DNA of 64,000 nt from Saccharopolyspora gloriosae. GTDB taxonomy: Bacteria; Actinomycetota; Actinomycetes; Mycobacteriales; Pseudonocardiaceae. Every line of letters starts with the position of its first letter. Position 1 is the stretch's first letter. Positions 42,530 to 50,715 of the stretch are shown in pieces. Made by a program: the position numbers and the translations under genes. The DNA lies in contig NZ_CP059557.1 in NCBI RefSeq assembly GCF_022828475.1, positions 3,023,470 to 3,087,469 of the forward strand. Direction: 5' to 3'. The notes beneath the pieces are model-generated. The model was not told the DNA's origin, did no database searches, and saw only the letters and a list, made by a program, of their open reading frames with translations.

Positions 42530-42552
42530 GTTGCACGATGCGATAGTGCAAC
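42530..42552. promoter_or_regulatory. Palindromic operator upstream of the Crp-type gene
   Basis: GTTGCAC (42530-42536) and GTGCAAC (42546-42552) form perfect 7-bp arms around 9 bases, 25 bp before the proposed start. The spacing fits a dimeric Crp-type regulator and suggests autoregulation of the operon. Confidence 0.55.
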
Positions 42553-42643
42553 ATGATCGACTCATTCATCCAGAATCGGGTCGATAATCCACACGATCAT
42601 CGCATCGACTCGATGTCGGACTGCCTGCGGGACTGTCGGTCAG

Positions 42644-44021
42644 ACGGTGTTTTCGGCCTGACGCGCCGGGCGTGGTTCCGGCGGGAAGGGCGTTGTGACT
42701 GATGGCATCGGATGCTGTGAGCCCACGCAAAAATGAGAAAAGTTCAGATCAGAAGCTGTCTCCGGAACAGGCCGCAGCGGCAGCCATGATCGCCCAGGAT
42801 CGCCGGGACGGGCCGGACTTGACCGGCCCGGGCGGGTTGTTGAAAGTGTTCACCAAAAACGTGCTGGAAACCGCGCTGAACGAGGAAATGACCGCACACC
42901 TCGGCCACGCAAAGAATCAAGCGGACACGGACCGGGACTCGGACAACATCCGAAACGGCACACGATCGAAAACGGTGTTCTCAGATGCGGCCGGCGAGGT
43001 GGACATCGCCGTGCCCCGAGATCGGGCGGGCACGTTCACACCACAGATCGTGAAAAAGCGGCAACGACGCCTGGGCAGTGTGGACGCGATCGTGCTGTCG
43101 CTGTACGCGAAAGGACTCACCACCGGCGAGATCGCAGCGCATTTCGCCGACATCTACGGCGCCTCGGTGTCCAAAGACACGATCTCGACCATCACCGACA
43201 CAGTCGTGACAGAGATGGACGCCTGGTCCGACCGGCCCCTGGACGGCGTGTACGCGGCCGTGTTCATCGACGCGATCCATGTCAAGGTCCGCGACGGCCA
43301 AGTCGCCAACCGGCCCGTCTACGCCGCCATCGGCGTGACCCTGGACGGCCGCAAAGACGTCCTGGCCCTGACGATGGGACATGGCGGCGGCGAAGGCGCG
43401 AAGTTCTGGCTGAGCGTCCTCATCGACCTCAAAAACCGCGGCATCAAAGACGTTTTCTTCCTCGTCTGCGACGGACTCAAAGGACTCCCCGAAGGCGTGG
43501 CGAACGTGTGGCCGCAGACCATCGTGCAAACCTGCATCATCCACCTGATCCGCAACTCGTTCCGCCTCGTGCCACGGAAACACTGGGATGAACTCAAACG
43601 CGACCTCACACCGATCTACACCGCCCCCTCGCCACAGGCCGCCGAGAGCGCACTCGACGAACTCGACGACAAATGGGGCACACGACACGCAGCGATGATC
43701 CGCCTCTGGCGCAACGCATGGCCCGAATTCATCCCATTCCTCGACTACGACATCGATATCCGCAGAATGATCTGCTCCACGAACGCCATCGAATCACTCA
43801 ACGCCCGCTACCGCCGGGCCGTGCGAGCACGCGGACATTTCCCCACCGAACAGGCCGCCATGAAGTGCCTCTACCTCGTCACCCGTAGCCTGGACCCCAC
43901 CGGCACCGGACGAGCACGCTGGACCCAACGCTGGAAACCAGTGATCAACGCCTTCGCGATCACCTTCAACGACCGCTGGCCCACCGCAGAAACCTACTAA
44001 CCCCACCGCCGAAAACACCGT
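42644..44021 (+). mobile_element. IS256-family insertion sequence
   Basis: ACGGTGTTTTCGGC (42644-42657) and its reverse complement GCCGAAAACACCGT (44008-44021) are the inner inverted ends of an IS256-type element of about 1.38 kb. No direct repeat is seen in the bases flanking the two ends, which suggests that the two sides were joined by recombination after insertion. The right end is also the landing place of the following ISL3 element. Confidence 0.75.
42702..44000 (+). CDS. IS256-family (mutator-type) transposase
   Basis: A 432-residue transposase with the IS256 DDE triad: Asp in 'AVFIDAIHVKVRDG', Asp in 'FLVCDGLKGLPEGV' and Glu in 'CSTNAIESLNARYR'. The C/D-x2-H-like insertion ('QTCIIHLIRNSFR') between the second Asp and Glu is typical. 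The length is complete for the family, so the enzyme may be active. The ATG lies 58 bp inside the left inverted repeat. Confidence 0.92.
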   Translation: MASDAVSPRKNEKSSDQKLSPEQAAAAAMIAQDRRDGPDLTGPGGLLKVFTKNVLETALNEEMTAHLGHAKNQADTDRDSDNIRNGTRSKTVFSDAAGEVDIAVPRDRAGTFTPQIVKKRQRRLGSVDAIVLSLYAKGLTTGEIAAHFADIYGASVSKDTISTITDTVVTEMDAWSDRPLDGVYAAVFIDAIHVKVRDGQVANRPVYAAIGVTLDGRKDVLALTMGHGGGEGAKFWLSVLIDLKNRGIKDVFFLVCDGLKGLPEGVANVWPQTIVQTCIIHLIRNSFRLVPRKHWDELKRDLTPIYTAPSPQAAESALDELDDKWGTRHAAMIRLWRNAWPEFIPFLDYDIDIRRMICSTNAIESLNARYRRAVRARGHFPTEQAAMKCLYLVTRSLDPTGTGRARWTQRWKPVINAFAITFNDRWPTAETY

Positions 44022-44027
44022 TCAAGC

Positions 44028-45660
44028 GGTTCTGGCGCACTTTCGGTGGTGGTGTGGTGGGTCCCCGGTCGAGACGGGGTCGGGGTTGTCATGATCGTTT
44101 GTGTCTGCGATGGCGAAGCTGGTCGGTGCAGTGTTCTCGGGGCTTTCGGCGTTGTCCATCGAGGGCGTCGAGGACGCTGGCGATGTGATCGTGGTACGGG
44201 CATCAACCAGGGGCGATGTGGTGGCATGTCCTGCTTGTGGGACGCCGACGGGCCGGGTTCATGCCCTCCACGAGCGGGTCCCCGCGGATGTGCCGGTCGA
44301 TGGACGTCGGGTGCTGGTGAGGTTGCGGATACGCCGGATGCGATGCCCTGTCACCGAGTGCACGCGCCAGACCTTCCGGGAGCAAGTACCGGGCTTGATC
44401 GAGCGATACCAGCGACGCACCGTACGGCTCGGTGAACAGGTTCGCAGTATCGTGCGCGAGCTTGCTGGCAGGGCCTCTGCCCGGTTGCTGCCCGCGATCG
44501 GGATCGTCCTCGGGCGGGACACCGCTGTGCGTGTTCTGCTGGGCATCCCGTTACCGGATCACGCGGTGCCGCGAGTGCTGGGGATCGATGATTTCGCCCT
44601 GCGCAGGTGTCATGACTACGCCACCGTGTTGATCGATGCCGACACCGGCACCCGGATCGACGTGCTGCCCGGGCGCGGTGCCGAGGTAGTGGCCGGTTGG
44701 CTGCGGGCGCATCCAGGAGTCGAGGTCGTGTGCCGGGACGGTTCGGCAGCCTATGCGCAGGCCGTGCGGGATGCGCTGCCGCAAGCGATCCAAGTCGCCG
44801 ACCGATGGCATCTCTGGCACGGCCTATGCGACGCCGCGGGCAAAGAGGTCGCAGCCCACAGCGCGTGCTGGGCCGCGGCCACGGGACTACGCCAGGGAAA
44901 GCTTGCCGAGACCACCCTCCAGCGGTGGCAGCAGATCCATGCCCTACTCGAGGCCGGAGTGGGACTGCTGGATTGCTCACGCCGCCTTGGCCTGGCGCTG
45001 AATACCGTCAAGCGATACGCCCGCGCAGCCGCACCGGAGCGCATCCAGCGTGTCCCCAAGTACCGGGCCTGCATGGTCGACCCGTACCGGAACCACCTAC
45101 GCGCCCGCCGTGAACAGGAGCCGGGTGTAGGGGCCACCGCGCTGCTGGGCGAAATCCGTGCTCTGGGCTACAACGGCAGCCAGAACCTCCTCGTGCGGTA
45201 CCTGAACCAGGGGCGACATCTCGACGAGCGTCCGCACCTTTCGCCACGCCGGGCCAGCCGGCTGCTGCTGACCCGGCCCGAGAATCTCACCGAACGGCAA
45301 CACGAACGACTCGAAGCTCTGGCCACGGCCTGCCCCGAAATGGCGGCGCTGGCCAGTGTTGTGCGTTCCTTCGCCGCCCTGCTCACTCCCTGCAAGGACA
45401 ACCCGGCCCGGTTGGCGGCATGGACCACCGCCGCACGCGAGGCGGATCTACCCCACGTCCATTCCTTCACCCGAGGCATTGAAGGGGACATCAACGCCGT
45501 CACCGCTGCGATCACCCTCGATCACCATAACGGGCGAACCGAAGGCGTGAACACCAAAACGAAGCTGCTCAAGCGACAGATGTACGGAAGAGCCAGCATC
45601 AAGCTCCTGCGCCACCGCATCCTCCTCGGATAACACCACCACCGAAAGTGCGCCAGAGCC
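44028..45660 (+). mobile_element. ISL3-family insertion sequence with 8-bp target duplication
   Basis: The left end reads GGTTCTGGCGCACTTTCGGT and the right end, reverse-complemented, GGCTCTGGCGCACTTTCGGT; the identity continues through GGTGGTGT. GTTCAAGC is present on both sides (44020-44027 and 45661-45668), a perfect 8-bp target-site duplication of the ISL3 size. The insertion point is the right inverted repeat of the IS256 element. It is probably a recent insertion, because the duplication is intact. Confidence 0.92.
44101..45633 (+). CDS. ISL3-family transposase
   Basis: A 510-residue transposase. An N-terminal zinc-finger-like unit ('VACPACGTPTGRVHALHERV' with 'MRCPVTECTRQTF') precedes the catalytic core. 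Catalytic Asp lies in 'VLGIDDFALRRC', the second Asp in 'VVCRDGSAAYAQAV' and Glu in 'GRTEGVNTKTKLLKRQMYGR', the ISL3 signature. The gene is full length. The start may be GTG 44101 or the ATG three codons later. Confidence 0.93.
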   Translation: MSAMAKLVGAVFSGLSALSIEGVEDAGDVIVVRASTRGDVVACPACGTPTGRVHALHERVPADVPVDGRRVLVRLRIRRMRCPVTECTRQTFREQVPGLIERYQRRTVRLGEQVRSIVRELAGRASARLLPAIGIVLGRDTAVRVLLGIPLPDHAVPRVLGIDDFALRRCHDYATVLIDADTGTRIDVLPGRGAEVVAGWLRAHPGVEVVCRDGSAAYAQAVRDALPQAIQVADRWHLWHGLCDAAGKEVAAHSACWAAATGLRQGKLAETTLQRWQQIHALLEAGVGLLDCSRRLGLALNTVKRYARAAAPERIQRVPKYRACMVDPYRNHLRARREQEPGVGATALLGEIRALGYNGSQNLLVRYLNQGRHLDERPHLSPRRASRLLLTRPENLTERQHERLEALATACPEMAALASVVRSFAALLTPCKDNPARLAAWTTAAREADLPHVHSFTRGIEGDINAVTAAITLDHHNGRTEGVNTKTKLLKRQMYGRASIKLLRHRILLG

Positions 45661-45668
45661 GTTCAAGC

Positions 45669-46101
45669 GATAGACCCCTGCCTTGCTGAACCGCGGGGCC
45701 TGAACAGTTACGTCTGGCAAGGCTGCCACCACGATGTCGATCTGCAAATCACGTAGTGCCGCAGCCGCCCACGTGCGTCCCTCACGGAAGGGCTCGGCCG
45801 CGGCGACATCGGAGGAGCAAAGGACGAGCTGTGGCTTGGACGTGAGCGTCGAGGCGATCCAGCTGAGCTTGAAGGCGTCGGCTAGAACTTTGTTCTTCTG
45901 AGCAGGCTTTGGTGGTCCCTGGTGAGCCCAAGCTTCGACCAGGACTGTACGTGCCTCGTCGACTCCGTCGATCTCTACCTGAGCGCCGGTCGGTGTTGTG
46001 ATCCGCTGAGGCGTCAGCTCGACGCCAAGTTCATCCGCTACGTGCGCGATCATCATGGCTTCGCCGGCTCGCTGTTCAACGCTGGAGCCGGGTGGCGTCG
46101 T
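45669..46101 (-). pseudogene. PD-(D/E)XK-nuclease-like hypothetical protein, 3' end cut by IS insertion
   Basis: On the minus strand the frame contains 'SVEQRAGEAMMIAHVADELG' and 'VEIDGVDEARTVLVEAWAHQ' followed by 'GPPKPAQKNKVLADAFKLSW'. The Asp...Glu-x-Trp-Ala pattern with a downstream Lys is typical of small restriction-endonuclease-fold proteins of actinomycetes. After 'RFSKAGVYRL' the frame runs into insertion-sequence DNA, so the native C-terminus is lost. The 5' boundary is unclear because the open frame continues upstream into the ABM remnant; no good start is visible. Confidence 0.5.
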
Positions 46102-46199
46102 GGCGGCTAGCTCCCTGGTTGAGGGGCCGGGGGGATCGCCGGTCCTCCCGTGGTTGGTGACCGGCCACGGACAAGCCGCGGAAGCCGCCGCCCGTCCGG

Positions 46200-46440
46200 A
46201 TCGGTCCGAACTTCGCTCGGTGTGCGGCGTGCACCGCGCCTCGAACGCTCGGAACGCCGCTTCGTCCACCCAGTCGCTCATGATTGTCAGCCCAGCGCCG
46301 TCCGAGGCGAAGAGGCATTGATCGAGGACGCCGGTGGTGGTGGCGACCTCGGCCGCCATCTCGGGCCAGACAGCGCGGAAGCGTTCCACGTCCAGGGGAT
46401 CCATCCGCAGCTCGATCACCGCACGGAATCCGGCGTTCAC
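46200..46440 (-). pseudogene. Antibiotic biosynthesis monooxygenase (ABM) domain remnant
   Basis: The minus strand from GTG 46440 reads 'VNAGFRAVIELRMDPLDVER' then 'GVLDQCLFASDGAGLTIMSD' and 'WVDEAAFRAFEARC', the dimeric alpha/beta-barrel ABM fold found in type II polyketide clusters. After about residue 80 the pattern is lost and the frame continues into the nuclease-like fragment. It directly follows the TcmI-type remnant, the order seen in aromatic polyketide loci. Confidence 0.6.
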
Positions 46441-46458
46441 GCGAGCCCAGTCGTAGAA

Positions 46459-46759
46459 GCGGGTCGCCCGCGAGTCCCGCGCCCCCGCCAGGTGCCCGGG
46501 TCCCACGGGGTCACCAGTTCGTCGACGTCGGCGCTGATGCGAGCAAAGCCCGTGCCCATCGAAGGCGATCACCCAGTCCCGGTGTGGCCTCGATCAGATA
46601 TGCGTACACGCCGTGGAACCGGAACAGCGAGCGATGCCGTACCCCCAGCCGCTCCGGCAGCCCGGTCGCGTCGGACTCGGTGAACAGCTCCTCGACCCGC
46701 CGCGCGTTCGACTCGGGCATCCGCGCCACCATCAGCGTGCGCTCGACCGGTTCACTCAT
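46459..46759 (-). pseudogene. TcmI-family polyketide cyclase, two frameshifts
   Basis: ATG 46759 opens a clear TcmI-type cyclase ('RTLMVARMPESNARRVEELF', 'LPERLGVRHRSLFRFHGVYA'), but the frame is broken twice. After 'HLIEATPGLGD'-like sequence the family pattern continues in another frame as 'ISADVDELVTPWDPGTWR', then in a third frame as 'ATRFYDWA'. All three pieces together match a complete cyclase of about 105 residues, so the gene died recently. These proteins cyclise aromatic polyketides; the rest of such a cluster is missing here. Confidence 0.7.
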
Positions 46760-47261
46760 CGGACCGGCCGCCCGGTGACGAGCAACCTGACCATGATCAG
46801 GCTTTCCGTTTCGGCTCGGCATGCGGTGGGTTCCGCACCTACGACGCTCGCATGGCTATCTCGACTGTCATTGGTGAAGGAGACGAACCCGGTGCATCGA
46901 CCGCCGTTCACGAGCCCATGAACGACCCGATACGGAGCCTCATCGCGCGGAGGGCCGACGGGCGGCCTCGATCGGCGAGTACCTCGACCTCAGCCGCGAA
47001 GGGTTTCGGCAGCGGCAGGTTCCGGAGGCTGTGTGAGGCCGCCAGCACGTCATCGCTGGGCAAGATCTCCCGATCATGGGACCATGTTCACGGAGCAGGT
47101 TCGGAGCCTTGAAGCCCGAACACGCGCGGGACCGTGCTGAGCCGCAGCAGCCGACCGTGCAGCTAGCCCGCGACGCAGCCCGGCGTGGCGACAATACGGC
47201 GTGGACACTTTGCTTCGACCGGGTGTGCCGGCGCGGAACTCTTCTCAAGAAAGGAGTATAC
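46760..47261. other. Intergenic stretch without a supported gene
   Basis: No convincing gene is seen. The strand bias is mixed and the region probably contains further debris of the lost polyketide locus. A ribosome site AAAGGAG at 47249-47255 belongs to the gene starting at 47262. Confidence 0.45.
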
Positions 47262-47855
47262 GTGGGCGAACGCGGTATTCTTGCAACGCAGAGGCGTACT
47301 GGTGCTGCCCGGCCGACGGCAATCCCGGATGCGAAAATCTGCGATATCGCAGGCGTTTATCTCGGTCGGCTGGGGAAAGTATTCGCGCTGGGAACTATCG
47401 AAGACCGCTTACGCAGGGAACGGCTCCCGTCGGATCTTCCAATGGATACCGGGATAATCGCCCTCGTCGATGAGTTGACCGCCGTGGCGCAAGCTCTGGA
47501 CTGGAAAGGCAGCGGCGACGATCCGGAGTCGAGCTATCGCGAATTCCTGTCCAAAGTGGACAGAAAAGTAGCACCCGATCGCTGCGTACACCTCGTATGC
47601 CTTCAGCGCGGACCGGGCATGGCCGACGCGACCCGAGGCTGGATGTCCACCCATCCTCGCTCCTCTGTCTCGTGCCCCGCGACAGAGGAGCTGTGGGCGG
47701 ACGAGATAGTCCGGTACTTGGGCAAGCGCAGTTCCCGTGGCATACGACCGCTTGCCTTGGAGCTGACGGAAGCCTTTCGCCAGTGGGTCGGGACCGGCGC
47801 CGCTCCCGAAAGTGCCTTCGCCTGGGTATGGCGCACGGCACGGCCTGTGAGCTGA
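47262..47855 (+). CDS. Hypothetical protein at the left edge of the aminocyclitol cluster
   Basis: 197 residues from GTG 47262, which follows AAAGGAG at 6 bp; a longer frame upstream has no ribosome site. It is soluble, with no signal peptide. Features are 'IIALVDELTAVAQALDW', 'SYREFLSKVDRKVAPDRCVH', and a C-terminal helical part 'WADEIVRYLGKRSSRGIRPL'. I do not recognise the family. It converges on stsC and lies just outside the recognisable cluster genes, so it may belong to the cluster or be a flanking gene. Confidence 0.5.
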   Translation: MGERGILATQRRTGAARPTAIPDAKICDIAGVYLGRLGKVFALGTIEDRLRRERLPSDLPMDTGIIALVDELTAVAQALDWKGSGDDPESSYREFLSKVDRKVAPDRCVHLVCLQRGPGMADATRGWMSTHPRSSVSCPATEELWADEIVRYLGKRSSRGIRPLALELTEAFRQWVGTGAAPESAFAWVWRTARPVS

Positions 47856-47963
47856 ACCGCCACGACCCAGGCCCGGTCGGCTCAAGAGGCTGAGGGCGAC
47901 ATCGAGGAATTCGTGCCCGCGCCGGGGCGTTCAGGGCCGGCGTACGTCAGTCAGGTCGCGGTG

Positions 47964-49238
47964 TTACCCGGCGATGTCGCCTATATTGGACAGGACCTTG
48001 TTGAAGGCGGACACTATTTCTTCCATCGCCTCGGGCGGTGCGAGCAATATTTCGTGACCGAAGGTCACTACGCTGTCATTGATACTCGTCGTCACCGGGA
48101 GATCAAATCTTTGCGGATTCACCTGCTCCAGATAGTCCGGGCTTATGGAAAATCTGCGTCGTGTCGTCGGCCGGTACAGTACATTGTCGTTGAGCGGCCG
48201 GTATGTCTCCAGCAAGCGGAACCCCAGCTCGGCGGACAGAGCCTCGATTATAGTCGCGACGGAAGCGACCTCCAGTGCCGCTTCTGGCAGTTTCACCGCA
48301 TATCGATAGTAGGTGCGTCCTGTCGTTCCTTCAGTCGTCGCCTGGCCGACGCACCCCAGTTCGGCCAACTGCTGATCGAGATATGCCGATGACTCCCGCC
48401 TGCGCTTGTGCATCTCGTCGACGAGATCGAGCTGATCGAGCAGGAGTGCCGCGTGAAACTCGGACAGGCAGGAGTTGCTGCCCATGATCCGCCCGGTTTC
48501 GAGCAGTTCCATACCACCCACGCTCAGCTGCGAGCGGCTGCGCATCCGGCCGTCGGAACCCAGGTGGCCCGCCCTGTCCGCGACCTCGGGGTCGTTGGTG
48601 ATGATCGCGCCGCCCTCGCCGGAGGTCAACAGTTTGGACCCCTGCATACTGAAAGCGCCCGCGTCCCCGAACGTGCCGACTGCCCGGCCCTGGTAGGTCG
48701 CACCGTGCGCGTGGGCGCAGTCCTCGATGAGCGGAATGCCATGTTGACGTGCAACAGCCGTCAACGCGGCGAGATCGGCGACAGCCGAGTACGCGTGCAC
48801 GATGGTGATGGCGCGGGTCCGCCCGGTGATCGCCGAAGCGACCGCTCCAGGGTCGACACAGTAGGTCGCCGGATCGACGTCGACGAGCACGGGAACCGCG
48901 TTGATGCCCAGTACCGCGGAGGCTGACGCCACCCAGCTCAGGCCGGGGACCACGACCTCGTCGAAGGCGCCCACGTCGCATGCCTCCAAGGCGATCGCCA
49001 GGCTGGCGGACCCGGTCGAGGTCGGCACGCAGTATTCGGCACCGCAGTACTCGGCGAACGCGGCCGCGAATCGCTGCTCATAGGACGGCCTGCCCTGGTA
49101 GGCGCAGCTCAGTGTCCATCGTCCACTGTTCAGGACATCTTCCAGGTTCTTGAGAGCGCGCGGTCCTGGCTGTGGCCAGCGAGGCCATTGACGATTACTG
49201 ACCTGCGCCCCGCCGAGAATTGCCAAAGAATTGCCCAT
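47964..49238 (-). CDS. stsC: L-glutamine:scyllo-inosose aminotransferase (StsC/BtrR-like)
   Basis: A 424-residue PLP enzyme of the DegT/DnrJ/EryC1/StrS family. The PLP lysine is K202 in 'SMQGSKLLTSGEGG'; D173 in 'IEDCAHAHG' holds the cofactor nitrogen. 'GSNSCLSEFHAALLLDQLDL' and the N-terminal 'WPRWPQPGPRALKNLE' follow the pattern of the scyllo-inosose aminotransferases StsC and BtrR, and the length fits that group. The reaction adds the first amino group to the cyclitol ring. It is divergent from strB1 with a StrR operator between them. Amination of a keto-sugar is the alternative, but the neighbouring amidinotransferase supports the cyclitol role. Confidence 0.85.
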   Translation of the reverse strand: MGNSLAILGGAQVSNRQWPRWPQPGPRALKNLEDVLNSGRWTLSCAYQGRPSYEQRFAAAFAEYCGAEYCVPTSTGSASLAIALEACDVGAFDEVVVPGLSWVASASAVLGINAVPVLVDVDPATYCVDPGAVASAITGRTRAITIVHAYSAVADLAALTAVARQHGIPLIEDCAHAHGATYQGRAVGTFGDAGAFSMQGSKLLTSGEGGAIITNDPEVADRAGHLGSDGRMRSRSQLSVGGMELLETGRIMGSNSCLSEFHAALLLDQLDLVDEMHKRRRESSAYLDQQLAELGCVGQATTEGTTGRTYYRYAVKLPEAALEVASVATIIEALSAELGFRLLETYRPLNDNVLYRPTTRRRFSISPDYLEQVNPQRFDLPVTTSINDSVVTFGHEILLAPPEAMEEIVSAFNKVLSNIGDIAG

Positions 49239-49637
49239 GATTCCGCCTCTTCCTTCGTTGGCCGAGACTCATTATGCCCGGCGGATGTACCAGGAGCGGT
49301 CAGGTCGGTGCAGGGTTCTCGCACTGCGTTGCCATGGTACCTATCGAACGCCGCCATATGTGAATGCGAAAGTCATAAGTGCGCGGCGTGTATTGCCTTC
49401 CCGGTGTTCGACTGCTTGCCGTACTCAGTCGAACGGGGCGGCCGATCTCGTTGCGAACGTCTGATCCGCCCTGGTAGAAGGAAGGTATCGAGAGACGTGT
49501 TCGACTTATTGGGCCAAGCGCACCGATTTTCCGCAGTTGTGTTCGTTGTCGGTGTTGTGGCGGCCGTATCGAAGACCGTCTGAATGCCGGAGTCCTCCGG
49601 TGGTCTTGAACAAAGTCAACCAGCGAAAGGCACTGGC
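49239..49637. promoter_or_regulatory. Divergent stsC/strB1 control region
   Basis: This 399-bp spacer has no gene. It contains the StrR operator at 49406-49434 and a further half-site, GTTCGACTT, at 49499-49507. The amidinotransferase ribosome site GAAAGG is at 49625-49630. The operator is placed to activate both directions. Confidence 0.7.
49406..49434. promoter_or_regulatory. StrR activator binding site
   Basis: GTTCGACTG-N11-CAGTCGAAC is a perfect match to the inverted-repeat consensus known for StrR of the streptomycin pathway, including the 11-base spacer. It lies between the divergent stsC and strB1 genes. A StrR-type activator is encoded at 56057-57079. Confidence 0.9.
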
Positions 49638-50684
49638 ATGAGCCTGGTAAGTGTGTACAACGAGTGGGATCCGCTGGAAGAGATTATCGTCGGCACGGCC
49701 ACGGGTGCGCGGGTCCCGCGAGTCGATCGGAGCGTCTATACCGTCGAATTCGCCGGGCGTTACGATCGTCAGGACGAGGTGCCGTCGGGCCTGTACCCGG
49801 ACCGGGTGATTCAGGAGACCGAGGCGGAACTGCAGAACCTGTGCGAGGAACTGGAGAAGATCGGCGTCGTGGTACGGCGTCCGGGGCAACGGGAAACCGC
49901 TGCGGAAATCACCACCCCGGACTGGTCGACCGACGGCTTCCATGACTACTGCCCGCGCGATGGTCTGCTCGCCATCGGTGACCTCGTTATCGAGACACCG
50001 ATGGCACTGCGTGCGCGTTTCCTCGAGTCACTCGCGTACAAGGATCTGTTGCTCGAGTACTTCGCAAGCGGAGCCCGCTGGATTTCGGCGCCCAAACCCC
50101 GATTGCTGGACGAGATGTTCGAGCCGGCGGCACCCGCCGGTGAGCGGCTGCAGAATCTGGAGCCGGTGTTCGACGCGGCCAACATCATGCGCGTCGGCAC
50201 CGATGTGCTCTACCTGGTGTCCGACAGCGGTAACGAGCTGGGCTGGCAGTGGCTGCAGGCGGTGCTGGGGAAGAAATACACAGTCCACCCCTGCCGGAAT
50301 CTCTATTCGTCGACGCATGTCGACTCGACCGTCGTGCCGTTGCGGCCCGGCTTGGTGCTTGTCAATCCGTCACGGGTGAACGACGACAACATGCCTGATT
50401 TCCTCCGCTCGTGGAATGTGCTGCACTGCCCGGAGCCGGTGGACATCGGCTTCACCGGTGATCGGCCACACTGTTCGGTCTGGATCGCGATGAATCTTTT
50501 GATGGTCCGGCCGGATCTGGCGGTCGTCGATCGCCGCCAGACCGATCTCATGCGCCTGTTGGAGAAGAACGGCATCGACGTGTTGCCACTCCAGCTCACG
50601 CACTCCAGGACACTGAGCGGCGGGTTTCACTGCGTGACCATGGACGTGCGGCGCTCCGGTTCACTGGAAACGTATCAATTCTGA
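49638..50684 (+). CDS. strB1: Inosamine-phosphate amidinotransferase (StrB1-like)
   Basis: A 348-residue amidinotransferase. The catalytic triad known from glycine and inosamine amidinotransferases can be placed: Asp179 ('EPVFDAANIMRVG'), His227 ('SSTHVDST') and Cys332 ('SGGFHCVTMDVRR'). It moves the guanidino group of arginine onto scyllo-inosamine 4-phosphate. ATG 49638 follows GAAAGG. The next genes are strF-like and strG-like, exactly the strB1-strF-strG order of the streptomycin cluster. Only one amidinotransferase is present in the window. Confidence 0.92.
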   Translation: MSLVSVYNEWDPLEEIIVGTATGARVPRVDRSVYTVEFAGRYDRQDEVPSGLYPDRVIQETEAELQNLCEELEKIGVVVRRPGQRETAAEITTPDWSTDGFHDYCPRDGLLAIGDLVIETPMALRARFLESLAYKDLLLEYFASGARWISAPKPRLLDEMFEPAAPAGERLQNLEPVFDAANIMRVGTDVLYLVSDSGNELGWQWLQAVLGKKYTVHPCRNLYSSTHVDSTVVPLRPGLVLVNPSRVNDDNMPDFLRSWNVLHCPEPVDIGFTGDRPHCSVWIAMNLLMVRPDLAVVDRRQTDLMRLLEKNGIDVLPLQLTHSRTLSGGFHCVTMDVRRSGSLETYQF

Positions 50685-50715
50685 GTCCGGAGTCACCCGA
50701 CAGGAAGGCCGCGGA

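Noticed and set aside
45448-46572. One continuous minus-strand gene of about 374 codons
   Set aside because: It joins an ABM domain, a nuclease-like fragment and the antisense of the ISL3 end. The 8-bp duplication and inverted repeat at 45660-45668 show that its 3' part is insertion-sequence DNA.
46725-47248. Short frames between the cyclase remnant and the gene at 47262
   Set aside because: None has a ribosome site or a pattern I recognise, and the frames on both strands are of similar quality, which suggests non-coding debris.
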